Positions 23,821-33,178 of a stretch of 64,000 nucleotides of DNA are shown here, in pieces. Below the pieces are notes generated by a model. It made no database searches and had not been told where the DNA came from. It worked only from the letters and a program-made list of their open reading frames with translations. Numbering within the stretch: the stretch's first letter is position 1; each line of letters opens with the position of its first letter. The translations under genes and the position numbers were made by a program. Source of the stretch: Aquimarina atlantica (lineage in GTDB: Bacteria > Bacteroidota > Bacteroidia > Flavobacteriales > Flavobacteriaceae); NCBI RefSeq assembly GCF_000626715.1, contig NZ_AQRA01000009.1:124001-188000 (forward strand), given 5' to 3'.

Positions 23821-23836
23821 ATCAGATAGATCTGAT
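23821..23836 (+). promoter_or_regulatory. Inverted repeat in the leader of the LacI gene
   Basis: atcagat (23821-23827) and atctgat (23830-23836) are perfect arms around ag. A related sequence (atcag...ctgat, followed by ctaaaaac) stands in front of the GH65 gene at 27136-27152. Confidence 0.45.
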
Positions 23837-23861
23837 CATAAAAACAATAACCAAGAAAAAG

Positions 23862-24884
23862 ATGAAGAGAAAAGTTACATTAAAACAAATAGCAAAGGAG
23901 CTGGATGTCTCTATTTCTACAGTATCTAAAGCATTAAAAGATAGTGCAGAGATAAGTTTAGATACCAGGCAAAAGGTAAAAGCTTTTGCCAAGCTGTATA
24001 ATTACAAACCTAATAATATAGCGCTAAGCCTTAAGAATAGGAAAACAAAGACTATTGGTGTTATTATTCCAGAAATTGTGCATCATTTTTTTACAACGGT
24101 AATTGGCGGGGTAGAAAAGGTAGCTAATGAAAAAGGATACAATGTAATCATATGTTCGTCTAACAACTCTTTTGATAAAGAGGTTATTAATTTAGAAATG
24201 CTGGCCAGTGGTAGTGCCGACGGATTTATCCTGTCTGTGGCCAAAGAAACACAGCTTAAAAAAGATTATCATCATATCGAAGAGACGATGAGTCAGGGTA
24301 TGCCCGTTGTACTTTTTGATAGAATTATTGATGAGGTGGTGTGTGATAAAGTAATTATAGATGACGCTAAAGGAGCTCAAACTGCTACGAATCACTTGCT
24401 TTCTATAGGGTGTAAGAAAATAGCTATCCTTACTACGGTAGATTATATAAGTGTGGGTAAACTAAGAACTAATGGGTATTTAAGAGCATTAAGAGCATAT
24501 GATATTCCTGAAAAAGAAGAGCTTATTCTTAAAATAGAAGATATCGATAATTGTGAAGCCGAAATTTCGGATTTTTTATTAGATAAGGATATTGATGCTG
24601 TTTTTGCAGTAAATGAATTGTTTGCAGTTACAGCAGCCAAAGTTCTTGATAGACAGGGGAAAAAAATCCCCGATGATATTTCTATTATTGGTTTTACAGA
24701 TGGTATTCTTTCTAAACATTTTATTCCCAGCTTAACTACGATAAGCCAACATGGAGAGGATATGGGGATACGTGCAGCAAAACTTCTTATCGATAAATTA
24801 GAAGGGGATGATGCTGTAACAGAGGAGTATAGAACAGTAATTATTGATACAAGTCTGATTGAAAGAAAATCAACAAAAAAATAA
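23862..24884 (+). CDS. LacI-family transcriptional regulator of the maltodextrin locus
   Basis: A 340-residue LacI/GalR regulator. The N-terminal HTH is KVTLKQIAKELDVSISTVSK, and the sugar-binding domain follows from about residue 60 (KTIGVIIPEIVHHFFTTVIG) with typical features DEVVCDKVIIDDAKGAQTAT and ISIIGFTDGILSKHFIPSLT. Length and start are standard. It is divergent from susC and is followed by the MFS transporter gene, so it should sense maltose or a related sugar and control both arms. The palindrome at 23634-23649 is a candidate operator. Confidence 0.93.
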   Translation: MKRKVTLKQIAKELDVSISTVSKALKDSAEISLDTRQKVKAFAKLYNYKPNNIALSLKNRKTKTIGVIIPEIVHHFFTTVIGGVEKVANEKGYNVIICSSNNSFDKEVINLEMLASGSADGFILSVAKETQLKKDYHHIEETMSQGMPVVLFDRIIDEVVCDKVIIDDAKGAQTATNHLLSIGCKKIAILTTVDYISVGKLRTNGYLRALRAYDIPEKEELILKIEDIDNCEAEISDFLLDKDIDAVFAVNELFAVTAAKVLDRQGKKIPDDISIIGFTDGILSKHFIPSLTTISQHGEDMGIRAAKLLIDKLEGDDAVTEEYRTVIIDTSLIERKSTKK

Positions 24885-24914
24885 GGAGAGACTCTTTTAA
24901 TTAAAAAATTATAA

Positions 24915-24922
24915 TATCTTTG
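24915..24922 (+). promoter_or_regulatory. Candidate -7 promoter box before the MFS gene
   Basis: tatctttg matches the Bacteroidota TAnnTTTG -7 consensus exactly. No clear -33 TTG is visible upstream. The start codon lies 91 bp downstream, leaving a leader that contains the shared 18-bp word. Confidence 0.45.
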
Positions 24923-24935
24923 ACCTCGATCAAGA

Positions 24936-24953
24936 CTTATATTTTCACTTTCT
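24936..24953. promoter_or_regulatory. 18-bp sequence shared with the susC leader
   Basis: Second exact copy of cttatattttcactttct (first at 23559-23576). Located in the predicted leader of the MFS transporter mRNA. Confidence 0.5.
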
Positions 24954-25013
24954 ACTAAAATAAGTTTTGATAAGTAGTTTCGCTTATCATAGTAATAATT
25001 AAACATTTACTTG

Positions 25014-26396
25014 ATGAACAAGCGTAAATTAAGTTTCTGGGAAATTTGGAACATGAGTTTTGGTTTTCTGGGAATTCAATTCGGTTTTGCATTGCAAGGC
25101 GGATTTATGTCTAGAATTTTCCAAACCTTAGGTGCAGAGAAAGACGCAATCCCGTTATTATGGATTGCAGCTCCTTTGACAGGTCTTTTGGTTCAACCTA
25201 TTATAGGATACTTAAGTGATCGTACGTGGAGCCCCAGATGGGGTCGACGCAGACCTTACTTCTTAATTGGAGCCGTACTAAGTTCTATAGCTTTGTTTTT
25301 GGTACCACATTCTCCGGCGTTGTGGGTAGCTGCAGGATTTTTATGGATTCTGGATGCTTCTATAAATATTTCTATGGAACCCTTTAGAGCTTTGGTAGCA
25401 GATAAGTTACCAGAATCTCAACGGTCATATGGGTTTGTTACTCAAACACTTATTATAGGTATAGGAACCTGGGTAGCTAGTAATTTACCTTGGATGATTT
25501 CTCAAATGGGGGTAAGTGACGCCGCTCCAAACGGTGTGATCCCCATGTCGGTAAAAATAGCTTTTGCTATTGGGGCTTTTGTTTTTCTAGCTAGTATTCT
25601 GTATACCGTTTTTACGACTTCTGAATATCCTCCCGAAGATATGGAGGAGTTTGAACGAGAAAAGAAAAAGAAGAACCAATTTATTCCTGATATTTTGAAC
25701 AATATCGGTAGTATGCCTCTTACGATGAAAAAACTAGGACTTATCCAGTTTTTTAGTTGGTTTGCTTTTTTCACCATGTGGAGTCTTGCGAATCCGGCAT
25801 TAACAGAACATGTGTTTAGTACTCCTGCACCAATCGAATCCACATTTAATATGGATGTTCCAGAATCGGCTGCAGCATTCGAAAAGGCCAATACCGCATT
25901 TCAAAAATCATCAAACGAAGTTGGTCGTTATATGGGAACTTATGGATTGTCCTCTATGGCTTTTGCTTTGATATTAACTTTTTATACTTCTAGAAAAAGA
26001 ATTAATAGAAAATGGGTTCACCTGGGATCTCTGGTTTTAGGAGGTCTCGGTTTTATATCGATGTATTTTATCCCTTCGCCAGAATGGTTATTTCTCTCTT
26101 TTACTTTGGTAGGCTTTGCCTGGGGAAGTATTCTGTCGATGCCATATGCGATGTTATCAAGTGCTGTAGATCCTAAAAAAATGGGAGTGATTATGGGGAT
26201 ATTTAACATGTTTATTGTTATTCCTCAAATTATTGCTGCTGTAGGCGGAGTTAATTTTGCTTATAAACTTATAGGAAATGAAACCATTAATGCAATGCTG
26301 GTGGCAGGAATAAGTCTAATCATTGCAGGGATGTGTAATTTGTTGATTGTCAATAAAGATGCGATAACGTATAACCCAAAAGGCGAGGTAGAGTAA
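25014..26396 (+). CDS. MFS sugar transporter (SLC45-like, probable maltose importer)
   Basis: ATG 25014 is the start; a TTG three bases earlier is in frame. The 460-residue protein has 12 predicted membrane helices. It shows the SLC45/GPH-like pattern seen in bacterial maltose and sucrose symporters: FGFLGIQFGFALQGGFMSRI, QPIIGYLSDRTWSPRWGRRR PYF, and GVIMGIFNMFIVIPQIIAAV near the end. It should carry maltose into the cytoplasm with protons. The stop overlaps the next ATG (TAATG), coupling it with beta-phosphoglucomutase. Confidence 0.88.
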   Translation: MNKRKLSFWEIWNMSFGFLGIQFGFALQGGFMSRIFQTLGAEKDAIPLLWIAAPLTGLLVQPIIGYLSDRTWSPRWGRRRPYFLIGAVLSSIALFLVPHSPALWVAAGFLWILDASINISMEPFRALVADKLPESQRSYGFVTQTLIIGIGTWVASNLPWMISQMGVSDAAPNGVIPMSVKIAFAIGAFVFLASILYTVFTTSEYPPEDMEEFEREKKKKNQFIPDILNNIGSMPLTMKKLGLIQFFSWFAFFTMWSLANPALTEHVFSTPAPIESTFNMDVPESAAAFEKANTAFQKSSNEVGRYMGTYGLSSMAFALILTFYTSRKRINRKWVHLGSLVLGGLGFISMYFIPSPEWLFLSFTLVGFAWGSILSMPYAMLSSAVDPKKMGVIMGIFNMFIVIPQIIAAVGGVNFAYKLIGNETINAMLVAGISLIIAGMCNLLIVNKDAITYNPKGEVE

Positions 26397-27058
26397 TGAA
26401 GAAAGCATTTATATTTGATCTCGATGGTGTTATTGTTGATACTGCAAAATATCATTTTTTGGCCTGGCAAAAATTAGCTCATAGCCTGGGGATTTCTTTT
26501 TCTGAAGAACAGAATGAACAGCTTAAAGGAGTGAGCAGAGTACAATCGCTAGAAAAGATTCTGGAGTGGGGAAACAAAACCATATCTGAAGAAAGATTTA
26601 GTCGACTAATGTCTGAGAAAAACGAGGAGTATCTCTCTTATATAGCTAAGATGGATGCCGGTGAAATCCTACCCGATGTACCAAGAATTTTAGAACATCT
26701 CATTTTAGAGAACCAGGCAATAGCTTTGGGCTCTGCAAGTAAGAATGCCAGGGCAATTTTAGAAAAAGTACAACTCTATGATAAGTTTAATACTATTGTA
26801 GATGGTACTAATGTTTCTAAAGCCAAACCAGATCCCGAAGTATTTTTATTAGGAGCCAAAGCATTAGGGATCTCACCAGAAAACTGTATCGTATTCGAGG
26901 ATTCTGTTGCAGGTATTAAGGCCGCAAATATTGCTAATATGATTAGTATTGGTATCGGTAATCAAGAAGTACTACACGAAGCAGATTACGTTTTTAACGA
27001 TTTTACAGAAATAAAAGAAGAATTTATAAATCAATTGGTTGCGACCAAAATAGTTTAG
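26396..27058 (+). CDS. pgmB: Beta-phosphoglucomutase (HAD family)
   Basis: A 220-residue HAD hydrolase-like enzyme. FDLDGVIVDTAKYHFLAW is motif I with Asp nucleophile and Asp acid/base; ALGSASKNARAILE is motif II; KPDPEVFL holds the conserved Lys; VFEDSVAGIKAA is motif IV. The cap contains GVSRVQSLEKIL, typical of beta-PGM. It turns beta-glucose 1-phosphate, the product of maltose phosphorylase, into glucose 6-phosphate. The gene is translationally coupled to the MFS gene and followed by GH65, which supports the assignment over a generic HAD phosphatase. Confidence 0.93.
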   Translation: MKKAFIFDLDGVIVDTAKYHFLAWQKLAHSLGISFSEEQNEQLKGVSRVQSLEKILEWGNKTISEERFSRLMSEKNEEYLSYIAKMDAGEILPDVPRILEHLILENQAIALGSASKNARAILEKVQLYDKFNTIVDGTNVSKAKPDPEVFLLGAKALGISPENCIVFEDSVAGIKAANIANMISIGIGNQEVLHEADYVFNDFTEIKEEFINQLVATKIV

Positions 27059-27127
27059 TAAAAAATAGAAAGCCATAGCAATTTGTCCTAAGGATGTAGA
27101 GCATAAAATTTATGGCATGTTTTAGAC

Positions 27128-27151
27128 AGATCTATATCAGTATAGGTCTGA
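27128..27151 (+). promoter_or_regulatory. Hairpin in the GH65 leader
   Basis: cagatctata (27128-27137) and tataggtctg (27142-27151) form a 10-bp stem with one G-T pair and a tcag loop. It stands 28 bp before the ATG. Confidence 0.4.
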
Positions 27152-27178
27152 TTACTAAAAACGAATAAAAAAGAATAG

Positions 27179-29485
27179 ATGAATCAGGATTATATAAAAC
27201 CAGATAACTGGTCAATTATTGAAGAAGGGTTTGATGTAGAACGAGTTAAGTCATCAGAAAGCCTTTTTAGTATTGGTAATGGAGCAATGGGGCAGCGAGC
27301 CAATTTTGAAGAAACATATACTGGTCCTACCTTTCAGGGAAGTTATATCGCTGGAGTATATTATCCAGATAAAACCAGGGTAGGGTGGTGGAAAAATGGA
27401 TATCCAGAGTATTTTGCCAAAGTACTTAATGCTCCAAACTGGATCGGTATCGATATAGAAGTTGATGGAGAGAAATTAGATTTGTATACATGTAAATCAG
27501 TAACCAATTTTAGAAGAGAATTAAATATGAAGGAAGGTTGGTATCAACGTTCGTTTCATGCTGTTTTACCTAATAATATAGAAGTATCTGTTACCTCTAC
27601 ACGTTTTCTAAGTCTGGACCTGGATGAAGTTGGTGCAATTAAATATGAAATAACTCCTGTAAATCAGGAAGCGACCATAGCATTAATACCGTATTTGGAT
27701 TCGGGAATTATGAATGAAGATACCAATTGGGACGATAAGTTTTGGGATACCTATAACCTGGCACACGAAGAAAATGCTGCATATATCTTATCTAAAACCA
27801 TGAAAACAGAGTATCATGTGTGTACAGGAATGATGAATCAGGTATTTGTTAATGGTATACAAAAAAACGTATCTCCCAAAGTAGAAGCGAATGGCACATA
27901 TATACATTTAAAATATACGCTTCAGGTTCGTAAAGGAGAAACAGCAGGCCTTACAAAATTTGGAGGCTATACAGTATCTCTTAATCATAAAGAAGAAGAT
28001 CTGCAAGCGACAAGTAAAGCGATACTTAAGCAGGCTTCAGAATCTGGATTTAATACACTTTTGAATTTACAAAAGAAGGCATGGTCGAGCATATGGGAAA
28101 TGGCCGATATTGTAATCGAAGGAGATGTAAAAGCACAACAAGGAATCCGATTTAATATTTTTCAACTCAACCAAACATACCTGGGCAAAGATGCAAGATT
28201 AAATATCGGACCTAAAGGATTTACAGGTGAGAAGTATGGCGGAAGTACATATTGGGATACCGAGGCGTATTGTATTCCGTTTTATATGGCTACCAAAGAT
28301 CAAGGTGTGGCACGTAATCTATTAACCTATCGTTATAATCACCTCGAAAAAGCTATAGAGAATGCAGAAAAACTTGGTTTTACCAATGGAGCTGCATTAT
28401 ATCCTATGGTAACTATGAATGGTGAAGAATGCCATAATGAGTGGGAAATCACTTTTGAAGAAATACATCGTAATGGCGCAATGACATTTGCTATCTATAA
28501 CTATGTTAGGTATACTGGTGATTATACATATGTTACAGAAAAGGGATTAGAAGTCATGATTGCGATTGCTCGTTTCTGGCATCAAAGAGCAACATTTTCT
28601 ACAGAAAAAAATAAATATGTGATCCTTGGTGTCACAGGACCGAATGAATACGAAAACAACGTTAATAACAATTGGTATACGAATTACTTGGCAAAATGGT
28701 GTATCGAATACTGTATTGAAAATATTAATACCATAAAAACGCAATATAAGAGCGATTATCAATGGATTATAGAAAAAACCAATTTAAATCAGGAAGAGAT
28801 CAATGCCATGTTAGAGGTGGCTGATCAAATGTATTTCCCGTATTCAGAAAAATACCAGGTATACTTGCAACAAGATGGATTTTTGGATAAAGAATTGATT
28901 ACAGTAGATAATTTAGACAGGTCACAACGTCCTATTAATCAAAAGTGGAGTTGGGATCGAATATTGCGTTCTCCTTATATAAAACAAGCAGATACGCTTC
29001 AGGGGTTTTATATGTTCGAGGATCAGTTTACCAAAGAAGAATTAACACGACATTTTGATTTCTATGAACCATTTACAGTACACGAATCTTCACTTTCGCC
29101 ATGCGTTCATAGTATTCAGGCAGCTGCATTAGATAGAATGGATCAAGCGTATACTTTTTACTTAAGAACTTCAAGGCTGGATCTGGATGATTATAATAAA
29201 GAAGTTGAAGAAGGATTACATATCACTAGTATGGCAGGTACATGGATGAGTATTGTCGAAGGATTTGGAGGACTTAGAATTAAGAATGATACCTTGTCTT
29301 TTTCTCCTAAAATTCCTAAAGAATGGAAAGGGTATACCTTTAATGTAAATTTCAGAAATCAAATTCTTAAAGTAAAAGTATCTCAGGAAGGAACATCATT
29401 TACTCTTGAAGGTACTAAGGAATTATTAATTTATGTAGATAATAAGGAGTTTAAAATTTCTCCCAACAGTCTGATCACTGTATAA
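27179..29485 (+). CDS. GH65 glycoside phosphorylase, probable maltose phosphorylase
   Basis: A 768-residue GH65 protein with the N-terminal beta-sandwich (SLFSIGNGAMGQRANFEETY), the (alpha/alpha)6 barrel and a C-terminal jelly roll. The general acid Glu lies in NGEECHNEWEITFEEIHRNG, and the phosphate-binding region near TSMAGTWMSIVEGFGGLRI is present. GH65 enzymes split maltose, trehalose or kojibiose with phosphate into beta-glucose 1-phosphate and glucose. Neighbouring beta-phosphoglucomutase, amylases and a maltose-type importer make maltose the most likely substrate. Kojibiose or trehalose phosphorylase cannot be ruled out by eye. Confidence 0.9.
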   Translation: MNQDYIKPDNWSIIEEGFDVERVKSSESLFSIGNGAMGQRANFEETYTGPTFQGSYIAGVYYPDKTRVGWWKNGYPEYFAKVLNAPNWIGIDIEVDGEKLDLYTCKSVTNFRRELNMKEGWYQRSFHAVLPNNIEVSVTSTRFLSLDLDEVGAIKYEITPVNQEATIALIPYLDSGIMNEDTNWDDKFWDTYNLAHEENAAYILSKTMKTEYHVCTGMMNQVFVNGIQKNVSPKVEANGTYIHLKYTLQVRKGETAGLTKFGGYTVSLNHKEEDLQATSKAILKQASESGFNTLLNLQKKAWSSIWEMADIVIEGDVKAQQGIRFNIFQLNQTYLGKDARLNIGPKGFTGEKYGGSTYWDTEAYCIPFYMATKDQGVARNLLTYRYNHLEKAIENAEKLGFTNGAALYPMVTMNGEECHNEWEITFEEIHRNGAMTFAIYNYVRYTGDYTYVTEKGLEVMIAIARFWHQRATFSTEKNKYVILGVTGPNEYENNVNNNWYTNYLAKWCIEYCIENINTIKTQYKSDYQWIIEKTNLNQEEINAMLEVADQMYFPYSEKYQVYLQQDGFLDKELITVDNLDRSQRPINQKWSWDRILRSPYIKQADTLQGFYMFEDQFTKEELTRHFDFYEPFTVHESSLSPCVHSIQAAALDRMDQAYTFYLRTSRLDLDDYNKEVEEGLHITSMAGTWMSIVEGFGGLRIKNDTLSFSPKIPKEWKGYTFNVNFRNQILKVKVSQEGTSFTLEGTKELLIYVDNKEFKISPNSLITV

Positions 29486-29542
29486 ACTATTGCTTAGAAA
29501 TAGACTTTAGTAATAAATTTTGCCCCCAACCTTTTCTAGAGA

Positions 29543-29592
29543 GCAGAGTCGAGCTATATTAATATGAATAAAACCTACTTTATCGACTCTGC
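29543..29592 (+). promoter_or_regulatory. Inverted repeat between GH65 and cyclomaltodextrinase genes
   Basis: gcagagtcga (29543-29552) and tcgactctgc (29583-29592) are perfect 10-bp arms with a 30-nt AT-rich loop. No T-run follows, so a terminator is doubtful; an mRNA-processing or regulatory hairpin is possible. Confidence 0.45.
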
Positions 29593-29683
29593 TTAATAGA
29601 AATAGTAATGCCTTTTTTGCTAGACCGATTGTTTTCAAAAAAGTGATTGTACAAACATTTCTATAACTATAAAATATATAAAA

Positions 29684-31540
29684 ATGAAAAGTAAACTAAT
29701 TGTTCTGTTTTTCTTTTTTCTGGTTGCTTTAACACAAGCCCAGGTAGAAAGAATAGAACCTCCATTTTGGTGGAGTGCTATGCATCATGACGAACTTCAG
29801 ATACTGTGCTACGGAAAAGGGATTGCTAAATATAATGTAGAAAGTAAAGACATAACGATTAGCGATATTACCAAAACCGAAAACCCAAACTATCTGTTTA
29901 TAACATTGGATACCAAAGCGGTTGAAACTGGTACCGTTTCAATTGATTTTAAAGAGAATGGTAGTGTAGTTTTTTCTCAACCTTATCAATTTAAATCCAG
30001 GAGAGCAAATTCTGCAAAAAGAAAAGGTTTTGATAGTAGTGATGTGATGTATTTAATCATGCCGGATCGATTTGCAAATGGCAACCCAGAGAATGATTCT
30101 CATAAGGATACGGTAGAAAAAGCAGATCGTTCTAATCCTGGCGGACGCCATGGAGGTGATATTCAGGGAGTGATTGATCATTTGGATTATCTTAAAGATT
30201 TAGGAGTTACAACGCTATGGAGTACTCCTTTGCTAGAAGATAATGAACCAACATATTCGTATCATACCTATGCGCAAAGTGATTTGTATAAGATAGATCC
30301 AAGGTATGGAACCAATGAAGATTATAAGCGATTAGCTTCAGAAATGCATAAACAGGATATGAAATTGGTTATGGATTATGTAACTAATCATTGGGGATCT
30401 AAACATTGGATGATACAGGATTTGCCAACCAAAGATTGGATACACCAATGGCCAGAAGGTTTTAGGCGTAGTAATTATCGTATGACTACCCAATTTGATA
30501 ATAATGCTTCACAAATAGATAGTAAAGGATGTATGAACGGGTGGTTTGATACGACCATGCCAGATATGAATCAAAGTAACCCTTTGTTACTTACGTATAT
30601 TACACAGAATGCAATTTGGTGGATAGAATATGCAGACCTGGATGGTTTTAGAGTAGATACGTATTCTTATAATGATAAAGATGGGATCGCCAAATGGACC
30701 AAAGCGATTATGGACGAATATCCTAACTTTAATATTGTAGGAGAAGTATGGATGCACAATCAGGCACAGATAGCGTATTGGCAAAAAAATAGTAAAATCG
30801 GAGCTATCGATAACTACAATTCTCATTTACCATCTGTAATGGATTTTACGCTTCATGATGCTATTACCGTATTATTTAACGAAGACGAAAACTCCTGGGA
30901 TAAAGGAATGATCAAAGCGTATGATAATTTTACAAATGATTTTTTATATCCTGATATTAACAATATTCTATTATTTGCCGGAAACCATGATACGAATCGC
31001 ATTAATGAGATATATCAAGGCGATATCGATACTTATAAAATGGTAATGACTTTGATATTTACCACTCGTGGGATCCCTCAAATTTATTATGGTGATGAAA
31101 TAGGTATGTTGGGTAATCGTGATAAAAAAGGCGATGGTGATATTCGCAGAGATTTTCCTGGCGGATGGTCGGGAGATGCAAAAAATGCCTTTTTATCTTC
31201 AGCAATCAAAAATGGAAGAACTAATGACCAGGAAGCATTTCATGCTTTTACCAGCAAAGTATTAAAATGGAGAAAACATGCAGAAGTAATTCATACCGGG
31301 AAACTATTGCAATTTATTCCTTTTGATAATGTATATGTATACTTTAGATATAACGAAGAGAAAAGTGTTATGGTTATTATTAATAATAGCTTAAAAGACC
31401 AAAAATTAGACGTTACTCGATTCAAAGAAGGGATAAAAAGCTATAGTGTAGGAACCGATATTATTACGGATTCTAATATAGACATTACCGAGGATTTTAG
31501 CATACCAGCCAAAACATCAATGATACTGGATTTAAAATAA
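29684..31540 (+). CDS. GH13 cyclomaltodextrinase/neopullulanase-like enzyme, secreted
   Basis: A 618-residue GH13 protein with a signal peptide (LIVLFFFFLVALTQA) and an N-terminal carbohydrate-binding domain typical of cyclomaltodextrinases (PFWWSAMHHDELQILCYGKG). The catalytic barrel has LVMDYVTNHWG (I), DGFRVDTYSYN (II), IVGEVWMHN (III) and LFAGNHDTNR (IV). The block GGRHGGDIQGVIDHLDYLKD also fits. It should trim maltodextrins and cyclodextrins in the periplasm into small sugars for the MFS transporter. No lipobox is visible, so it is probably soluble periplasmic. Confidence 0.92.
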   Translation: MKSKLIVLFFFFLVALTQAQVERIEPPFWWSAMHHDELQILCYGKGIAKYNVESKDITISDITKTENPNYLFITLDTKAVETGTVSIDFKENGSVVFSQPYQFKSRRANSAKRKGFDSSDVMYLIMPDRFANGNPENDSHKDTVEKADRSNPGGRHGGDIQGVIDHLDYLKDLGVTTLWSTPLLEDNEPTYSYHTYAQSDLYKIDPRYGTNEDYKRLASEMHKQDMKLVMDYVTNHWGSKHWMIQDLPTKDWIHQWPEGFRRSNYRMTTQFDNNASQIDSKGCMNGWFDTTMPDMNQSNPLLLTYITQNAIWWIEYADLDGFRVDTYSYNDKDGIAKWTKAIMDEYPNFNIVGEVWMHNQAQIAYWQKNSKIGAIDNYNSHLPSVMDFTLHDAITVLFNEDENSWDKGMIKAYDNFTNDFLYPDINNILLFAGNHDTNRINEIYQGDIDTYKMVMTLIFTTRGIPQIYYGDEIGMLGNRDKKGDGDIRRDFPGGWSGDAKNAFLSSAIKNGRTNDQEAFHAFTSKVLKWRKHAEVIHTGKLLQFIPFDNVYVYFRYNEEKSVMVIINNSLKDQKLDVTRFKEGIKSYSVGTDIITDSNIDITEDFSIPAKTSMILDLK

Positions 31541-31577
31541 AATATAACCACAAATAACCACCTATAAATTTAATTAA

Positions 31578-32960
31578 ATGAAAAAGATAATTTTAAGTCT
31601 TGCAGTAATTGGGATTCTATTTTCCTGCGGAAAGACAACAAAAGAAGAAACCACTACCAAGACTGAAACTCAAGTAGTGATAGAAGAAGTACTTCCACCA
31701 GTTAACGATGTTATGATGGAAAATGCAGTTATTTATGAAGCTAATATCCGTCAATATTCTGAAGAAGGCACCTTTAGTGCATTTACCAAAGATATCCCTG
31801 TTCTTAAAAAGCTAGGAGTTAAAGTATTATGGATAATGCCTATATATCCTATCTCTACCACCAAAAGTAAAGGATCATTAGGTAGTTATTATGCAGTGTC
31901 TGATTATACAAAAGTTAATCCAGAATTTGGTACAATCGAAGATTTTAGGGCATTGGTAAAAACAGCTCATGATAACGGAATCTATGTGATTTTGGATTGG
32001 GTAGCTAACCACACCGGTTGGGATCATGTTTGGTTAAAAGAACATCCCGAATATTATACCAAAGATAAAAATGGTGCTATCACACATACCGAAGGTACAG
32101 ATTGGACCGATGTGGCAGATCTTAATTATGACAATCAGGAGATGCGTGAGCAGATGAAAAATGATATGCTGTATTGGTTAAAAGAAGAAGGTGTAGATGG
32201 TTTTAGATGTGATGTAGCGGGAATGGTTCCTGTAGATTTTTGGGATAGAACCGTAGCAGAGTTTAAAAAGATTAAACCTGTATTTATGCTGGCAGAAGGT
32301 TGGGAACCAGAATTATTAGAAAATGCCTTTGATATAGGATATGGGTGGGATACTCATCATAAAATGAATGATATCGCCCAGGGAAAAGCTAATGTTGCTG
32401 AATGGGATAAAAGAATGACGCAGATAGACACCATGTATGCAAAAGATGATATTTTAATGAACTTTACATCAAACCATGATGAGAACTCATGGAATGGTAC
32501 TGTAGAAGAAAGAATGGGAGAAGCAAAAGAAATGTTTGCAGCACTAACCTATCTCGCACCTGGTATGCCTTTGATTTATTCTGGACAGGAATATGATATG
32601 GATAAGCGTCTTTTGTTTTTTGAAAAAGATACTATTATTAAAAAACAAGGCAAGTTTTTCCCGTTATATGAAAAATTAGGAGCATTAAAAAATACAAACC
32701 CAGCATTGCATGGCGGTAAAAATGCTGCTTCGTATACTCGTATAAAAACTTCTAACGATACTAATGTATTAGCATTTTTAAGAGAAAAAGATGGTCATAA
32801 AGTAGTCTTTATTGCAAATATGACGAAACAACCCATAACGTTTACTTTGGCATATGAAGGTAAGTTTACAGATTACCTTTCTGGAGAAACCATAGAAGCA
32901 TCGTCTGATGCAGCATATGAATTTGCTGCATGGCAATATCAGATTTTGATTGAAGAATAA
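31578..32960 (+). CDS. Alpha-amylase family lipoprotein (GH13)
   Basis: A 460-residue GH13 enzyme with lipoprotein signal (LSLAVIGILFSCGKTTKEE; lipid Cys near 17). Motifs: VILDWVANHTGWDH (I), VDGFRCDVAGMVPVDFW (II, nucleophile Asp), LAEGWEPELL (III, Glu) and NFTSNHDENSW (IV, Asp). The YEANIRQYSEEGTFSAFTKD start is typical of this clade in Bacteroidota. It probably acts in the periplasm on maltodextrins. It follows the previous GH13 gene by 37 bp and is followed by a strong terminator, so it ends the operon that starts upstream. Confidence 0.92.
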   Translation: MKKIILSLAVIGILFSCGKTTKEETTTKTETQVVIEEVLPPVNDVMMENAVIYEANIRQYSEEGTFSAFTKDIPVLKKLGVKVLWIMPIYPISTTKSKGSLGSYYAVSDYTKVNPEFGTIEDFRALVKTAHDNGIYVILDWVANHTGWDHVWLKEHPEYYTKDKNGAITHTEGTDWTDVADLNYDNQEMREQMKNDMLYWLKEEGVDGFRCDVAGMVPVDFWDRTVAEFKKIKPVFMLAEGWEPELLENAFDIGYGWDTHHKMNDIAQGKANVAEWDKRMTQIDTMYAKDDILMNFTSNHDENSWNGTVEERMGEAKEMFAALTYLAPGMPLIYSGQEYDMDKRLLFFEKDTIIKKQGKFFPLYEKLGALKNTNPALHGGKNAASYTRIKTSNDTNVLAFLREKDGHKVVFIANMTKQPITFTLAYEGKFTDYLSGETIEASSDAAYEFAAWQYQILIEE

Positions 32961-32984
32961 TCAAAATCAGTAGTGTTAATTTAC

Positions 32985-33020
32985 AAAAACGACTTGCTAT
33001 TGCGAGTCGTTTTTATTTTT
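32985..33020 (+). terminator. Rho-independent terminator after the amylase genes
   Basis: Arms aaaacgacttgc (32986-32997) and gcgagtcgtttt (33002-33013) with a tatt loop and one G-T pair, followed by T-run. Good-quality terminator. Confidence 0.88.
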
Positions 33021-33115
33021 TTACAATTTTAGGCACATTAATTTATTTTTAATGTAATGTAGGAATATGTGTTAAAATACTGCATTTTTTGTCAGTAAAA
33101 GCTGAATTTATTAAC

Positions 33116-33129
33116 CGAAAACGTTTTAG
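33116..33129 (+). promoter_or_regulatory. LacI-type half-symmetric site before pfkA
   Basis: cgaaaacgttttag has a perfect central palindrome aaaacgtttt, like a weak LacI/GalR site, 50 bp upstream of the phosphofructokinase start. A tagatttg (TAnnTTTG) box follows at 33164-33171, very close to the ATG. Tentative. Confidence 0.35.
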
Positions 33130-33178
33130 TTTTTGGGCAAATTAGGTTATTACTATCAATAACGATAGATTTGGCTCA

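Noticed and set aside
33164..33171. tagatttg as the main pfkA promoter
   Set aside because: Matches TAnnTTTG but leaves almost no leader and has no TTG at the right distance; kept only as a note.
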